Shown in pieces: positions 27,635 through 35,396 of a stretch of DNA of 64,000 nucleotides; position 1 is the stretch's first letter, and the number at the start of each line of letters is the position of its first letter. The position numbers were made by a program, and so were the translations under genes. Source of the stretch: Oscillospiraceae bacterium (GTDB taxonomy: Bacteria; Bacillota; Clostridia; Oscillospirales; Acutalibacteraceae); assembly GCA_003514385.1 (NCBI GenBank), contig DOQR01000004.1, positions 173,239-237,238 of the forward strand. Direction: 5' to 3'. The notes under the pieces are model-generated. The model worked only from the letters and a program-made list of their open reading frames with translations, did not search any database and was not told where the DNA came from.

Positions 27635-27663
27635 TTGCCATAGTCAAAATCTCATGTTACAAT
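27635..27663 (+). promoter_or_regulatory. Promoter of the TM2 - DUF2752 pair
   Basis: TTGCCA (27635-27640), 17-base spacer, TACAAT (27658-27663), about 60 bases before the ATG at 27723. Upstream (27434-27634) only an AT-rich divergent region with a weak hairpin (GGCAGA / TCTGCC near 27563-27595) is seen. Confidence 0.6.
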
Positions 27664-27722
27664 GGCATTGGCATAGCATAGCATACCGATATGTCACAAT
27701 CTATTTTGGAGAGGTAATTTTT

Positions 27723-28163
27723 ATGTATTGCAAAAACTGCGGAACTATGCTCAACGACAACCAGGCATTTTGTGCAAACTGCGGCGTTAAGGCAGGCGGC
27801 GGCGGAAGATTCTGCCAGAACTGCGGAGGAGAGCTCATGCCCGGCGCTAACGTTTGCGAGAAGTGCGGCGCTCCCGTAAACAATCCCGAGACGCCTCCTG
27901 TAACTCCTCCCCCTGCAAACGGTCAGCAGAACGGCGCCGTATCCGGCGAATATCTCAACGGCAAAGACAAGACCACAATGGCAATTATCTGCTTCTTGTT
28001 GGGCGGTTTGGGTATTCACAACTTCATGATGGGCGAAAACAAAAAAGGTATTGTTAAAATTGTGGCAAGCCTTTGCTTCGGCATCGGTTACATTCTTGCT
28101 ATCATTGATTTTGTTAAGATTCTTACAGACAGCTATGTTGTTGACCCCGAGAAGCTGTTCTAA
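27723..28163 (+). CDS. Double zinc-ribbon TM2-domain membrane protein
   Basis: 146 residues from the ATG at 27723 (GGAGAGG upstream). Two zinc ribbons lie in the N-terminus: Cys3/Cys6/Cys17/Cys20 and Cys31/Cys34/Cys45/Cys48. A Pro-rich linker (about 53-70) and a TM2 domain follow: two membrane helices around IICFLLGGLGIHNFMMG and IVASLCFGIGYILAIIDF, with a DF end typical of TM2. The ribbons are presumably cytoplasmic. TM2 proteins are widespread and mostly uncharacterised. The next gene, a DUF2752 protein, starts at the base after its stop codon. Confidence 0.9.
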   Translation: MYCKNCGTMLNDNQAFCANCGVKAGGGGRFCQNCGGELMPGANVCEKCGAPVNNPETPPVTPPPANGQQNGAVSGEYLNGKDKTTMAIICFLLGGLGIHNFMMGENKKGIVKIVASLCFGIGYILAIIDFVKILTDSYVVDPEKLF

Positions 28164-28511
28164 GTGAAGCTACGGTTCAAAGAACTTTTGCCGAAATTAT
28201 TTTTCATTGTTTTGCTCGGGATCGGTTATTTGATTTCATCTGTTACCGGTATCGGATGCATATGGAGGCATTTTTTCGGTATACAATGCCCCGGTTGCGG
28301 TTTTACACGGTCGATTTTGTGTGCGTTACATCTTGATTTTACAAGTGCGTTTCATTTTCATCCGATGTTTTGGTCGTTTCCGTTTATGGGAATATATTTC
28401 CTGATCGGCGACAGAGTAAAAAGCAGGTTGCTCGACGGCTTTATGCTCGCTATTGTGTTCGGCTTTTTCGCAACATGGGCAATAAGAGATATCTTCCCTT
28501 TGCTTACATAA
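28164..28511 (+). CDS. DUF2752 family membrane protein
   Basis: 115 residues with a GTG start immediately following the previous stop, which implies translational coupling. Three membrane segments are visible (about 11-32, 66-83 and 90-110), with the family motif CPGCGFTRS at residues 42-50, where the two cysteines are conserved. DUF2752 proteins often accompany TM2 proteins. The function is not known; the CxxC could bind metal or undergo redox chemistry (inference). Confidence 0.88.
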   Translation: MKLRFKELLPKLFFIVLLGIGYLISSVTGIGCIWRHFFGIQCPGCGFTRSILCALHLDFTSAFHFHPMFWSFPFMGIYFLIGDRVKSRLLDGFMLAIVFGFFATWAIRDIFPLLT

Positions 28512-28533
28512 TCTGTTTAACAATTCAGGTTGA

Positions 28534-28566
28534 AATCCCCGTTCTGCGGAATGGGGATTTTTTCTT
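28534..28566 (+). terminator. Terminator of the TM2 - DUF2752 pair
   Basis: AATCCCC / GGGGATT stem with a 12-base loop followed by TTTTTC. Confidence 0.8.
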
Positions 28567-28784
28567 TTTATTTCACAACTTGAAAAAATTGCTATTGTTA
28601 TTATGTAACATACTATTGAATATAATTCTGCGTTAAATATAATCCGCCGTATTCATTTACGGCGGATCAGTTATAATTACTATAAAACACACAATCCCCC
28701 GCCGCAGAAACATCCTGTGACGGGGGTTGTGTTATATGCTAAAACAGTCAGAAAGCCTTGTTTTAAGCGGTTTTTGGGCATAGA
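28567..28784. other. Intergenic stretch with two further hairpins
   Basis: No gene is supported. Inverted repeats ATCCGCCGTA / TTACGGCGGAT (about 28639-28666) and CACAATCCCCCG / CGGGGGTTGTG (about 28689-28731) form strong stems. The second could end minus-strand transcription from the NUDIX gene. Confidence 0.55.
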
Positions 28785-28845
28785 AAAAGTCCACCGTAAT
28801 TTTGATAGAAATCATGCAAGGGGGTAGCTACGGTTTAGAGGGAGG
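28784..28845. repeat. Diverged intergenic repeat, copy 1
   Basis: AAAAAGTCCACCGTAATTTT followed by GATAGAAATCATGCAAGGGG and a G/T-rich tail. It matches copy 2 from GTAATTTTGATAGAAA onward, and the GTCCACCG arm of copy 3. It lies downstream of the minus-strand NUDIX gene. Confidence 0.65.
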
Positions 28846-28924
28846 TTCAATTCTCGATTTAAGGGGACAGTACCATCTTAAAACGGTATTTTCGCCTGAA
28901 AATTTGCGGCAAAACGGAAGTTAT

Positions 28925-29383
28925 CTATTTCAACATTCCAAGCGCAATGCGCCGATTCAATTCCCAAAGAGCGGTCTTGTTGCTGTCGTATTGAAGTCGC
29001 GTGTGCGCTTCTGCATAAGTCAGCCAATTATATTCTGTATGCTCATGAGATAGCTGCAAAAATGCGCTTTCTACCCTCACTGCAAATGCGTACTCCGGAA
29101 TGACGAAATATTCTTTACCCCATATTGCTTCTGCATTCTTAAAGCAGTTAGCCGGTATGCTGCAGCAAGTGTCGAGCTTGAAAAAATTACATGTCTTAGA
29201 AATCCCGGCTTCTTCAAAGGCTTCTCTTTTTGCCGACTCAATGATTGAAATATCATCCTCTTCTCCGCCGCCTGCTATGAATTGCCAAATTCCCATATCG
29301 CTTCTTCGAAACAAGCAGAATTGCACGTTGCCGTCCTGTATGCAATATGGAATGACCAAGACCTGATACCTTGCTCGCGCCAT
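28925..29383 (-). CDS. NUDIX hydrolase
   Basis: 152 residues. The Nudix box reads GGGEEDD...SAKREAFEEAGI (about residues 37-59) and satisfies the GX5EX7REUXEEXGU pattern, with Mg2+-binding glutamates in REAFEEAG. The opening RYQVLVIPYCIQDGNVQFCLFRR resembles dATP pyrophosphohydrolase/NudB-like proteins that hydrolyse dihydroneopterin triphosphate or dNTPs. The product acts in the cytoplasm. A GAGGTGG ribosome binding site is present. The gene sits alone between two copies of an intergenic repeat, as does the unknown gene beside it. Confidence 0.9.
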   Translation of the reverse strand: MARARYQVLVIPYCIQDGNVQFCLFRRSDMGIWQFIAGGGEEDDISIIESAKREAFEEAGISKTCNFFKLDTCCSIPANCFKNAEAIWGKEYFVIPEYAFAVRVESAFLQLSHEHTEYNWLTYAEAHTRLQYDSNKTALWELNRRIALGMLK

Positions 29384-29408
29384 TATTTGCCACCTCTTTT
29401 AATTGCAT

Positions 29409-29500
29409 TTTTCAAACTAAATATAACATCATATAACATCAAAAAGCCGTAATTTTGATAGAAACCATTTATAGGGTGGTCGTTTTCGGTTAAAGGAAGG
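29409..29500. repeat. Diverged intergenic repeat, copy 2
   Basis: Contains both halves of the element. TTTTTCAAACTAAATATAAC with an AACATC/AAAAAG continuation is shared with copy 3. GTAATTTTGATAGAAACCAT with a G/T-rich tail is shared with copy 1. It separates the unknown gene from the NUDIX gene and probably carries the terminator of one and the promoter of the other. Confidence 0.65.
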
Positions 29501-29549
29501 CATTGTTTTGATAACCGTCCAACCTTTTTCAAAAAATGACTTTATTGAA

Positions 29550-30140
29550 TCAAAAATCACTGTCGTGATTTATTATGGCAGAAAATCTCGACTCGAGAAA
29601 AAAACGATAATCCGGATGCGCGCTATTGTTCCGGTATTCATCAATTATGGTTTTTTTCAACCATTCTCTTCTTTTTATATTGCTGATAAATTCGTTATAT
29701 CGTAATATGGTAATCAAGCCATTCGCTTCAGCGTTTATCATTTCATTATATGCATCAGGAATAAATTCACAATTATCTACTGTTGTTTTTTGAGCTGTTA
29801 TAAAGGTATTGGGAATTTTAATATCCAATTTTTGATATGGGTCGATTTTGCTGCACGAATAAATATATCCTTCTATCCCCTTGTATGTATCTTCCAAAGC
29901 ATTCGGATAGTATTCCTCAAATCTTAATCTTCCGTCTTTTTCAAATCCGTATGAACCCCATTTATACCACAAGCCATCGAATGTAAAACGGCCTTCTTTG
30001 CATACCTTTTCCACAGCATTACTCAAATACACGAGCACATTTTCTCTTTTATCCGAAAAATAAATAAGCGGGATATTGTGATTTGAAATCCTTGGTTCTA
30101 AAGTCTTGATTTTTCCTATTTGTGATGCGTGAAAATACAT
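29550..30140 (-). CDS. Unknown protein, possibly ADP-ribosyltransferase-like
   Basis: 196 residues from the ATG at 30140 behind AAGGTGATA. The start MYFHASQIGKIKTLEPR is followed by NHNIPLIYFSDKRENVLVYL (about 21-40) and a C-terminal region rich in aromatic and charged residues (YNEFISNIKRREWLKK). The spacing of a His near the N-terminus and a later Y-x-S strand recalls ADP-ribosyltransferase-like or Tpt1/KptA-like folds, but I cannot confirm this; the family is otherwise not recognised. No signal peptide. It occupies its own repeat-bounded module next to tRNA-Ser. Confidence 0.7.
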   Translation of the reverse strand: MYFHASQIGKIKTLEPRISNHNIPLIYFSDKRENVLVYLSNAVEKVCKEGRFTFDGLWYKWGSYGFEKDGRLRFEEYYPNALEDTYKGIEGYIYSCSKIDPYQKLDIKIPNTFITAQKTTVDNCEFIPDAYNEMINAEANGLITILRYNEFISNIKRREWLKKTIIDEYRNNSAHPDYRFFLESRFSAIINHDSDF

Positions 30141-30167
30141 ATTATCACCTTTTGAATTTTTAGATCG

Positions 30168-30250
30168 AAAACCCCTATTTTTCAAACTCAATATAACATA
30201 TGGAACATAAAAAGTCCACCGCAATTCTATCAAAATTACGGTGGACTTTT
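30168..30250. repeat. Diverged intergenic repeat, copy 3
   Basis: Shares TTTTTCAAACT(C)AATATAACAT and AAAAAGTCCACCG with the other copies and ends in a near-perfect palindrome at 30210-30250 that abuts the tRNA-Ser 3' end. Confidence 0.65.
30210..30250 (-). terminator. Terminator of tRNA-Ser, part of repeat copy 3
   Basis: AAAAGTCCACCG / CGGTGGACTTTT 12-base stem, extended by AATT pairing; on the minus strand it is followed by T-rich sequence. Confidence 0.75.
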
Positions 30251-30341
30251 GGCGGAGAGCAAGGGATTCGAACCCTCGAAACGCTTTTGACGTTTACACG
30301 ATTTCCAATCGTGCTCCTTCGACCAGCTCGGACAACTCTCC
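30250..30341 (-). tRNA. tRNA-Ser (anticodon GGA)
   Basis: A 92-base class II tRNA with encoded CCA. Acceptor GGAGAG pairs with CTCTCC, the anticodon stem CACGA/TCGTG encloses TTGGAAA (anticodon GGA, reading UCC/UCU), a long variable arm is present, and the T-arm contains GGGTTCGAATCCC. Confidence 0.96.
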
Positions 30342-30519
30342 GTATCTGCAATCAAATGCTCGTATATTATATATGACCGCGCCGCAAAAATCAAGTCTTT
30401 TTTCAAAAATCCTGAACTTTTTATTTTTGCACTCCCCGCTTATCGAATAAACCTGTGTTTGCGTGGAATCAATATAATATGTAAATCAGCAAATTTTACC
30501 TGTTTTTTACTCTACTGTA

Positions 30520-30548
30520 TTGAACCCGGAGATGAAATATAATATAAT
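30520..30548 (+). promoter_or_regulatory. Promoter of pyk
   Basis: TTGAAC (30520-30525), 17-base spacer, TATAAT (30543-30548). This places the start of transcription near 30555, so the reading frame upstream of the ATG at 30586 is not translated. Confidence 0.75.
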
Positions 30549-30585
30549 GGATTTGATTAATATAAAATGGAATGAAGGGATATCC

Positions 30586-32001
30586 ATGAGAAAGACGAAG
30601 ATAGTATGCACGATAGGACCCGCCAGCAGCGACCCGAAAGTATTCACCAAGATGTGCAAGGCGGGTCTCAATGTTGCGAGGCTCAACTTCTCCCACGGTA
30701 CCCATTCGGAGCAGCTCGAAAAGCTCAATATGGTAAAAAAAGTCCGCGAGGAGCTCGATCTCCCGATAGCAATAATGCTTGACACGAAGGGACCGGAATA
30801 CAGAATCAAAACTTTTGAAAACGGCAAGATAATGCTCAACGACGGCGACGAGTTCTCGTTCACCACAGAAGACATAGTCGGCAATCAGAACCGCGTCAGC
30901 GTGACCTATGCGGGACTTGTCGACGATATTTCAATCGGCGACCGCATACTCGTCAACAACGGACTTGTGATTTTCGAGGTAATCGGAAAGACCGATACTG
31001 ATGTAAAATGCAAGGTCATAGCCGGCGGCGAGCTTTCAAACAGAAAGAGCATGAGTTTTCCGAACAAGGTGCTCAATCAGGTTTATCTCAGCGAGCAGGA
31101 CAAGGACGATCTGCTGTTCGGCATTCAGAACAATGTCGACTACATCGCGGCATCGTTTGTCTCCTGCAGGCAGGATCTCATAGACCTCAAGGAGTTTCTC
31201 CACGCGAACGGCGGCGACGGTATAGACATAATCGCAAAAATCGAGAACCGCACGGGAATAGACAACATCGAAGATATATGTGAAGAGTGCGACGGAATAA
31301 TGATAGGCCGCGGCGACCTCGGAGTTGAAGTCCCCTTCACTGAGCTTCCCGCGCTGCAGAAATATATAATCACAAAGTGCCGCCTGCTCGGCAAGCGCGT
31401 TATCACGGCGACCGAGATGCTCGAATCAATGATAACCAATCCCCGCCCGACAAGAGCGGAAATTTCCGACGTTGCGAACGCTGTCTACGACGGCACGAGT
31501 GCGGTCATGCTCTCCGGCGAATCAGCTGCGGGCAAATATCCTGTCGAGACAGTCCGCACGATGGCAGAGATAGTCGAAGAGACGGAGAAGCACATCCATT
31601 ACGCCAAGCGTTTCCGCAACAATGATTTCAAGATAAAGAACCGCGTCGACGCAATATCGCACGCGACTTGCGGAATGGCTATCGACATAAACGCAAAAGC
31701 GATAGTTGTTGCGTCTATCTCCGGCATGACGGTACGCATGGTGTCGCGCTTCAGAGCACCTACGGATATAATCGGAATGGCGACGAACAGAGCCGTTTGG
31801 TATAAGCTCGCGCTCTCCTGGGGCGTTATGCCCGTGCTCAGCGAGAAGTTCGACTCGACCGATGTTCTGTTCTATCACGCGCAGAAAGTTGCAAAAGACG
31901 CGCTCAACCTCAAGCCCGGCGACAATATCATAATGACCGGCGGCGCGATAAACGGGAAGTCGGGCAACACCAATCTGATAAAGATAGAGACAATAGAATA
32001 A
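30586..32001 (+). CDS. pyk: Pyruvate kinase
   Basis: 471 residues, the length of one-domain-short bacterial pyruvate kinases (no extra PEP-utiliser domain). Visible motifs are the N-terminal RKTKIVCTIGPASSD, NVARLNFSHG (about 29-38), LDTKGPEYR (about 64-72, usually GPE(I/V)R), the catalytic core IIAKIENRTGIDNI (about 213-226), DGIMIGRGDLGVEVP (about 235-249) and the substrate loop TATEMLESMI. It converts phosphoenolpyruvate and ADP to pyruvate and ATP. Single gene with promoter and a terminator at 32014. Confidence 0.97.
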   Translation: MRKTKIVCTIGPASSDPKVFTKMCKAGLNVARLNFSHGTHSEQLEKLNMVKKVREELDLPIAIMLDTKGPEYRIKTFENGKIMLNDGDEFSFTTEDIVGNQNRVSVTYAGLVDDISIGDRILVNNGLVIFEVIGKTDTDVKCKVIAGGELSNRKSMSFPNKVLNQVYLSEQDKDDLLFGIQNNVDYIAASFVSCRQDLIDLKEFLHANGGDGIDIIAKIENRTGIDNIEDICEECDGIMIGRGDLGVEVPFTELPALQKYIITKCRLLGKRVITATEMLESMITNPRPTRAEISDVANAVYDGTSAVMLSGESAAGKYPVETVRTMAEIVEETEKHIHYAKRFRNNDFKIKNRVDAISHATCGMAIDINAKAIVVASISGMTVRMVSRFRAPTDIIGMATNRAVWYKLALSWGVMPVLSEKFDSTDVLFYHAQKVAKDALNLKPGDNIIMTGGAINGKSGNTNLIKIETIE

Positions 32002-32013
32002 AGACAAAAATAT

Positions 32014-32045
32014 ATCTCCCCTGCTTCGGCAAGGGAGATTTTTTA
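32014..32045 (+). terminator. Terminator of pyk
   Basis: ATCTCCC / GGGAGAT stem with a C-UUCG-G type loop followed by TTTTTT. Confidence 0.85.
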
Positions 32046-32049
32046 CTGC

Positions 32050-32086
32050 AAAAAGCACCTGTACCAATTACGATACAGGTGCTTCT
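32050..32086 (-). terminator. Terminator of asnS
   Basis: AGCACCTGTA / TACAGGTGCT 10-base perfect stem with A- and T-runs outside it; works in the minus direction just after the asnS stop. Confidence 0.8.
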
Positions 32087-32094
32087 GTATTTTT

Positions 32095-33489
32095 TTAGAA
32101 ATCCGCAGAACCGGTAGTTCTCGGGAACGGGAGCACATCGCGAATGTTCGAGATACCCGTGAGGTACATGACCAGTCTCTCAAAGCCGAGGCCGAAGCCG
32201 CTGTGCTTGACTCCGCCGTAGCGGCGAAGATCGAGATACCACCAATAATCCTTGGGGTCGAGTCCGAGTTCTTCGATACGCCCGGTGAGCACATCCAGTC
32301 TCTCTTCACGCTGGCTGCCGCCGATTATCTCGCCGATGCCCATAACAAGCAGATCGACTGCCGCAACGGTCTTACCGTCGTCGTTCAGGCGCATATAGAA
32401 AGCCTTGATCTCCTTGGGATAATCTGTAACGAAAACGGGGCGCTTGAAGATACGCTCGGTCAGGCAGCGCTCGTGCTCTGTCTGGAGGTCGCAGCCCCAA
32501 TAGACTTTGTAGTCGAACTCGTCGTTGTACTTCTCGAGCTCTTTGACGGCGTCGGTATAAGTGACGCGCGCGAAATCAGAGCTGACAACGGAATGAAGCC
32601 TCTCGAGCAGACCCTTATCAACAAACTTGTTGAGGAACTCGAGCTCAGACTTGCAGCTCTCCATAACATAGGAGATGACATACTTTATCATCGCCTCTGC
32701 GAGCTCCATATCGTCCTCAAGATCGGCAAAAGCAATCTCGGGCTCGATCATCCAGAACTCCGCAGCGTGACGCTGAGTATAGGACTTCTCGGCTCTGAAA
32801 GTAGGACCGAAAGTATATATCTTGCCGAAAGCGAGAGCCATCGCCTCGCCCTCAAGCTGACCGGAAACGGTCAGATAAGCGGGCTTCTCGAAGAAATCCT
32901 GCTTGAAATCGACTGTGCCGTCCTCGTTCTTCGGCGGGTTTGCGATATCAAGAGTCGTTACCTTGAACATCTCGCCTGCGCCCTCACAGTCGCTGCACGA
33001 AATGAGCGGAGTATGGGCATAGATAAATCCACGCTCATTGAAGAACTTGTGGATAGCATAAGCGGCGGTCGAGCGAACGCGGAAAGCCGCGGAATAAATA
33101 TTCGCTCTCGGGCGCAGATGTGCTATCGTTCTCATATATTCGAGCGTGTGGCGCTTTTTCTGAAGCGGATAATCGGGAGTCGACTGACCCTCGACCTCAA
33201 CTGAAGAAGCGTTGAGCTCGAACGGCTGATTCGCCTGGGGAGTCAGGATAAAAGTACCAGTAACTCTGACAGCCGCGCCGACGTTCAGCTTGACTATATC
33301 CTTATAGTTTTCGACCTTTGCACTCTCGAAAACGACCTGCAGGCTCTTGAAGCAGCTACCGTCGTTTATCTCCATAAAGCCTATCGCCTTTGAGTCACGG
33401 AGGGTCTTGATCCATCCGCAGACTGTTATCTCCTTGCCGCCGAGCTCTTCATATGAGCTGAACAGCTTTGAAATTTCAAGCCTTTCCAT
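32095..33489 (-). CDS. asnS: Asparaginyl-tRNA synthetase
   Basis: 464 residues, class IIb. The N-terminal OB-fold is [21 protein letters not shown] (read about 22-42). The motif 1 region is [15 protein letters not shown] (about 147-161), motif 2 [20 protein letters not shown] read in parts (about 230-250), and motif 3 [15 protein letters not shown] near residue 440. It charges tRNA-Asn; the EMFKVTTLD stretch is characteristic of AsnS rather than AspS. AAAGGAG precedes the start. Probably a single-gene unit. Confidence 0.97.
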   Translation of the reverse strand: MERLEISKLFSSYEELGGKEITVCGWIKTLRDSKAIGFMEINDGSCFKSLQVVFESAKVENYKDIVKLNVGAAVRVTGTFILTPQANQPFELNASSVEVEGQSTPDYPLQKKRHTLEYMRTIAHLRPRANIYSAAFRVRSTAAYAIHKFFNERGFIYAHTPLISCSDCEGAGEMFKVTTLDIANPPKNEDGTVDFKQDFFEKPAYLTVSGQLEGEAMALAFGKIYTFGPTFRAEKSYTQRHAAEFWMIEPEIAFADLEDDMELAEAMIKYVISYVMESCKSELEFLNKFVDKGLLERLHSVVSSDFARVTYTDAVKELEKYNDEFDYKVYWGCDLQTEHERCLTERIFKRPVFVTDYPKEIKAFYMRLNDDGKTVAAVDLLVMGIGEIIGGSQREERLDVLTGRIEELGLDPKDYWWYLDLRRYGGVKHSGFGLGFERLVMYLTGISNIRDVLPFPRTTGSADF

Positions 33490-33569
33490 TTATATGTCTC
33501 CTTTGCTTATGACTCATAATTATAAATGATATCAAAAGCGGAATTGAAAATCAATAGCGAAGGCTCTAT

Positions 33570-34973
33570 TTATTCAAAATTTTCCGGCGCGGGGTCGGGT
33601 TCGATGTCTATGGGATCCGCCGAACCCCTGTCTTTATCTATATTATAAACAAACTGCGTGATAATAACTGTCAGTGCGACGCCGACGGTCATGACTATGA
33701 GATACATATTTTTGATGTTCAAAGCCGTCTGTGCAGTCTGATCTGCACCGAGGCTTTCAACATATCCGCAGGCCGCGAGCATAACTGCGGAGAACGCTGA
33801 GCCGAGACCCTGAGCGAGCTTGCGGAAGAACGAGAACAGCGCATAGAGAGAACCCTCATCGCGGCTTCCGGTCTTTTCATACTGATAGTCAATGCAGTCA
33901 ACAACCATAGCCCAGAGGATAATTGTAAACACAGCGTTGCTCGTATAGAGAAGCATAAGTGCGCCTATATAGAGGAACAACGAACTCTTCGCCTCGGGCG
34001 CCATGGGAAGCAGGCACGAAACTATACCCGCGACAACGCTTATCGATGAAGATATGACGACCAGCTTTTTCTTGCCGATTTTTCTTGTTATTCTGCCGAT
34101 GAAAGGCATGATGACAACAAGAGGCAGATAGGAAACGATATTGACAGCCGCCAATATCTGAGTGTTATGGAAATAGGACTGGAATATAATGCTGTTGACC
34201 GAGGTCATTGACATGAAGCAGATGACCTGGACGAACGAAACAGCGGTTATTGCGAGCAGCGGACGGTTTGTGAAGAAGCCCTTGACTGCCTTGAGATAGC
34301 TCATCTTCTCTGTCTTGTCGTGTGCTTCGACAACGACACGCTCGGTCACGAGCAGACGCACGAGCATAAAGCCGATGAAGCCTATTGCCGAGCAGACGAG
34401 CGCAACATAAACCATTCTCGAGCCGATGAGGTTGTTGTCCTTATCATAGACGATAAGAGGCAGGAGCATGGAAAGCACCTGCGCAAGACCTGCGCCTATC
34501 GATCTGAAGGTAGAGAGATTCGTGCGCTTCGAAGGGTCATTGGTAATGCACGAATGGAGCGCGCCGTAAGGCACGTTTGCCATTGTATAAGCGACCGACC
34601 AGACGCAATAAATCGCAAGGCAATAGATGACCTTGAAGATATAGCTCATAGAGGCTATCGGCATAAACGAGAGCGTGGTGAAAATTATCAGCGCGCTGCC
34701 GCCTATGGTTATCCACGGCATGAACTTGCTGCCCTTGCCTATACGGACATTATCGACCATTCCGCCTATCAGCGGATCGTTTATAGCGTCCCATACTTTG
34801 CCGACAACGATTATCCAAGCCCAGTCGCTGAGCCTGAGTCCGATATACTGGGTATAGAACAGCATGAGATAATTCGTTATCAGCGCAAAGCTCATATTGC
34901 AGCCGAAATCGCCCATCGCATAGCCGAAATAATCCCGCATACCGAATGGTCTTGTTTTGTTTTGTGCAGCCAT
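33570..34973 (-). CDS. GPH-family (MelB-like) sugar:cation symporter
   Basis: 467 residues from the ATG at 34973 (AAAGGAT nine bases upstream; the TTG at 34994 has no ribosome binding site). Twelve membrane helices. Family signatures are FGYAMGDFGCNMSF (about 12-25), WDAINDPLIGGMVDN (about 57-71) with the conserved aspartate pair of MelB helix II, and YTMANVPYGALHSCIT (about 142-157). GPH transporters import glycosides, pentosides or hexuronides with H+ or Na+. No glycosidase is adjacent, so the substrate is open; the GH4 enzymes in this window are candidates. Confidence 0.92.
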   Translation of the reverse strand: MAAQNKTRPFGMRDYFGYAMGDFGCNMSFALITNYLMLFYTQYIGLRLSDWAWIIVVGKVWDAINDPLIGGMVDNVRIGKGSKFMPWITIGGSALIIFTTLSFMPIASMSYIFKVIYCLAIYCVWSVAYTMANVPYGALHSCITNDPSKRTNLSTFRSIGAGLAQVLSMLLPLIVYDKDNNLIGSRMVYVALVCSAIGFIGFMLVRLLVTERVVVEAHDKTEKMSYLKAVKGFFTNRPLLAITAVSFVQVICFMSMTSVNSIIFQSYFHNTQILAAVNIVSYLPLVVIMPFIGRITRKIGKKKLVVISSSISVVAGIVSCLLPMAPEAKSSLFLYIGALMLLYTSNAVFTIILWAMVVDCIDYQYEKTGSRDEGSLYALFSFFRKLAQGLGSAFSAVMLAACGYVESLGADQTAQTALNIKNMYLIVMTVGVALTVIITQFVYNIDKDRGSADPIDIEPDPAPENFE

Positions 34974-35010
34974 GATACAAATATCCTTTCGCAAGATATA
35001 TTTTTAGTCA

Positions 35011-35040
35011 ATTATAATATAAGAGCATATCGAAAATCAA
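35011..35040 (-). promoter_or_regulatory. Promoter of the GPH symporter gene
   Basis: Minus-strand TTGATT (35035-35040), 18-base spacer, TATAAT (35011-35016). Confidence 0.55.
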
Positions 35041-35091
35041 TATTCAAAATATATTTTACCGCAAAATTTTGAAAAAATACTGCGGCAGGCA

Positions 35092-35120
35092 TTGACTTTT
35101 AAACGGCGGCATAGTAGAAT
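35092..35120 (+). promoter_or_regulatory. Promoter of the T-box leader and proS
   Basis: TTGACT (35092-35097), 17-base spacer, TAGAAT (35115-35120). Confidence 0.7.
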
Positions 35121-35126
35121 TATTGA

Positions 35127-35378
35127 CTGTTAAAGGCTATGAAGAGGAAAAGTAGGTTTTTATGCCGGCAGAGAGATGAGACGGTTGGTGCAAGTCTCAG
35201 CGGCAGAGACTCCGAACCCGCCCCGGAGCCGCAGTGTCAAATGCGCTGACGCATTCCGGCGTTATCGGAAAAGACGGTTTTCGTCGCTTTGAGAGCGGAC
35301 AATATTTGTCCGAACTTGGGTGGTACCGCAGACTTTATAGTTTGTCCCAGGCTTTTTGAGCCCGGGACTTATTTTTTT
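35127..35378 (+). promoter_or_regulatory. T-box riboswitch leader of proS
   Basis: Stem I elements GAAGAGGAAAAGTAGG, AGAGAG and GGTTGGTGCAAGTCTC are present, followed by a specifier stretch CCGAACCCGCC. The codon there is CCC or CCG, both proline. Next comes the antiterminator T-box TGGGTGGTACCGCAG at 35317-35331 and a terminator (GTCCCAGGCT / AGCCCGGGAC, 35344-35369, then TTATTTTTTT). Uncharged tRNA-Pro should pair with the specifier and the T-box and allow readthrough into proS. Confidence 0.93.
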
Positions 35379-35396
35379 GAAAGGATGAAAAGAAAG

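Noticed and set aside
27669-27685. Short CATAG repeats before the TM2 gene as a possible array.
   Set aside because: Only two to three five-base units; no repeat-spacer structure. No CRISPR array was seen anywhere in the window.
34973-34994. Start of the GPH symporter at a TTG seven codons earlier.
   Set aside because: No ribosome binding site precedes the TTG, while the ATG at 34973 has AAAGGAT at a good distance.
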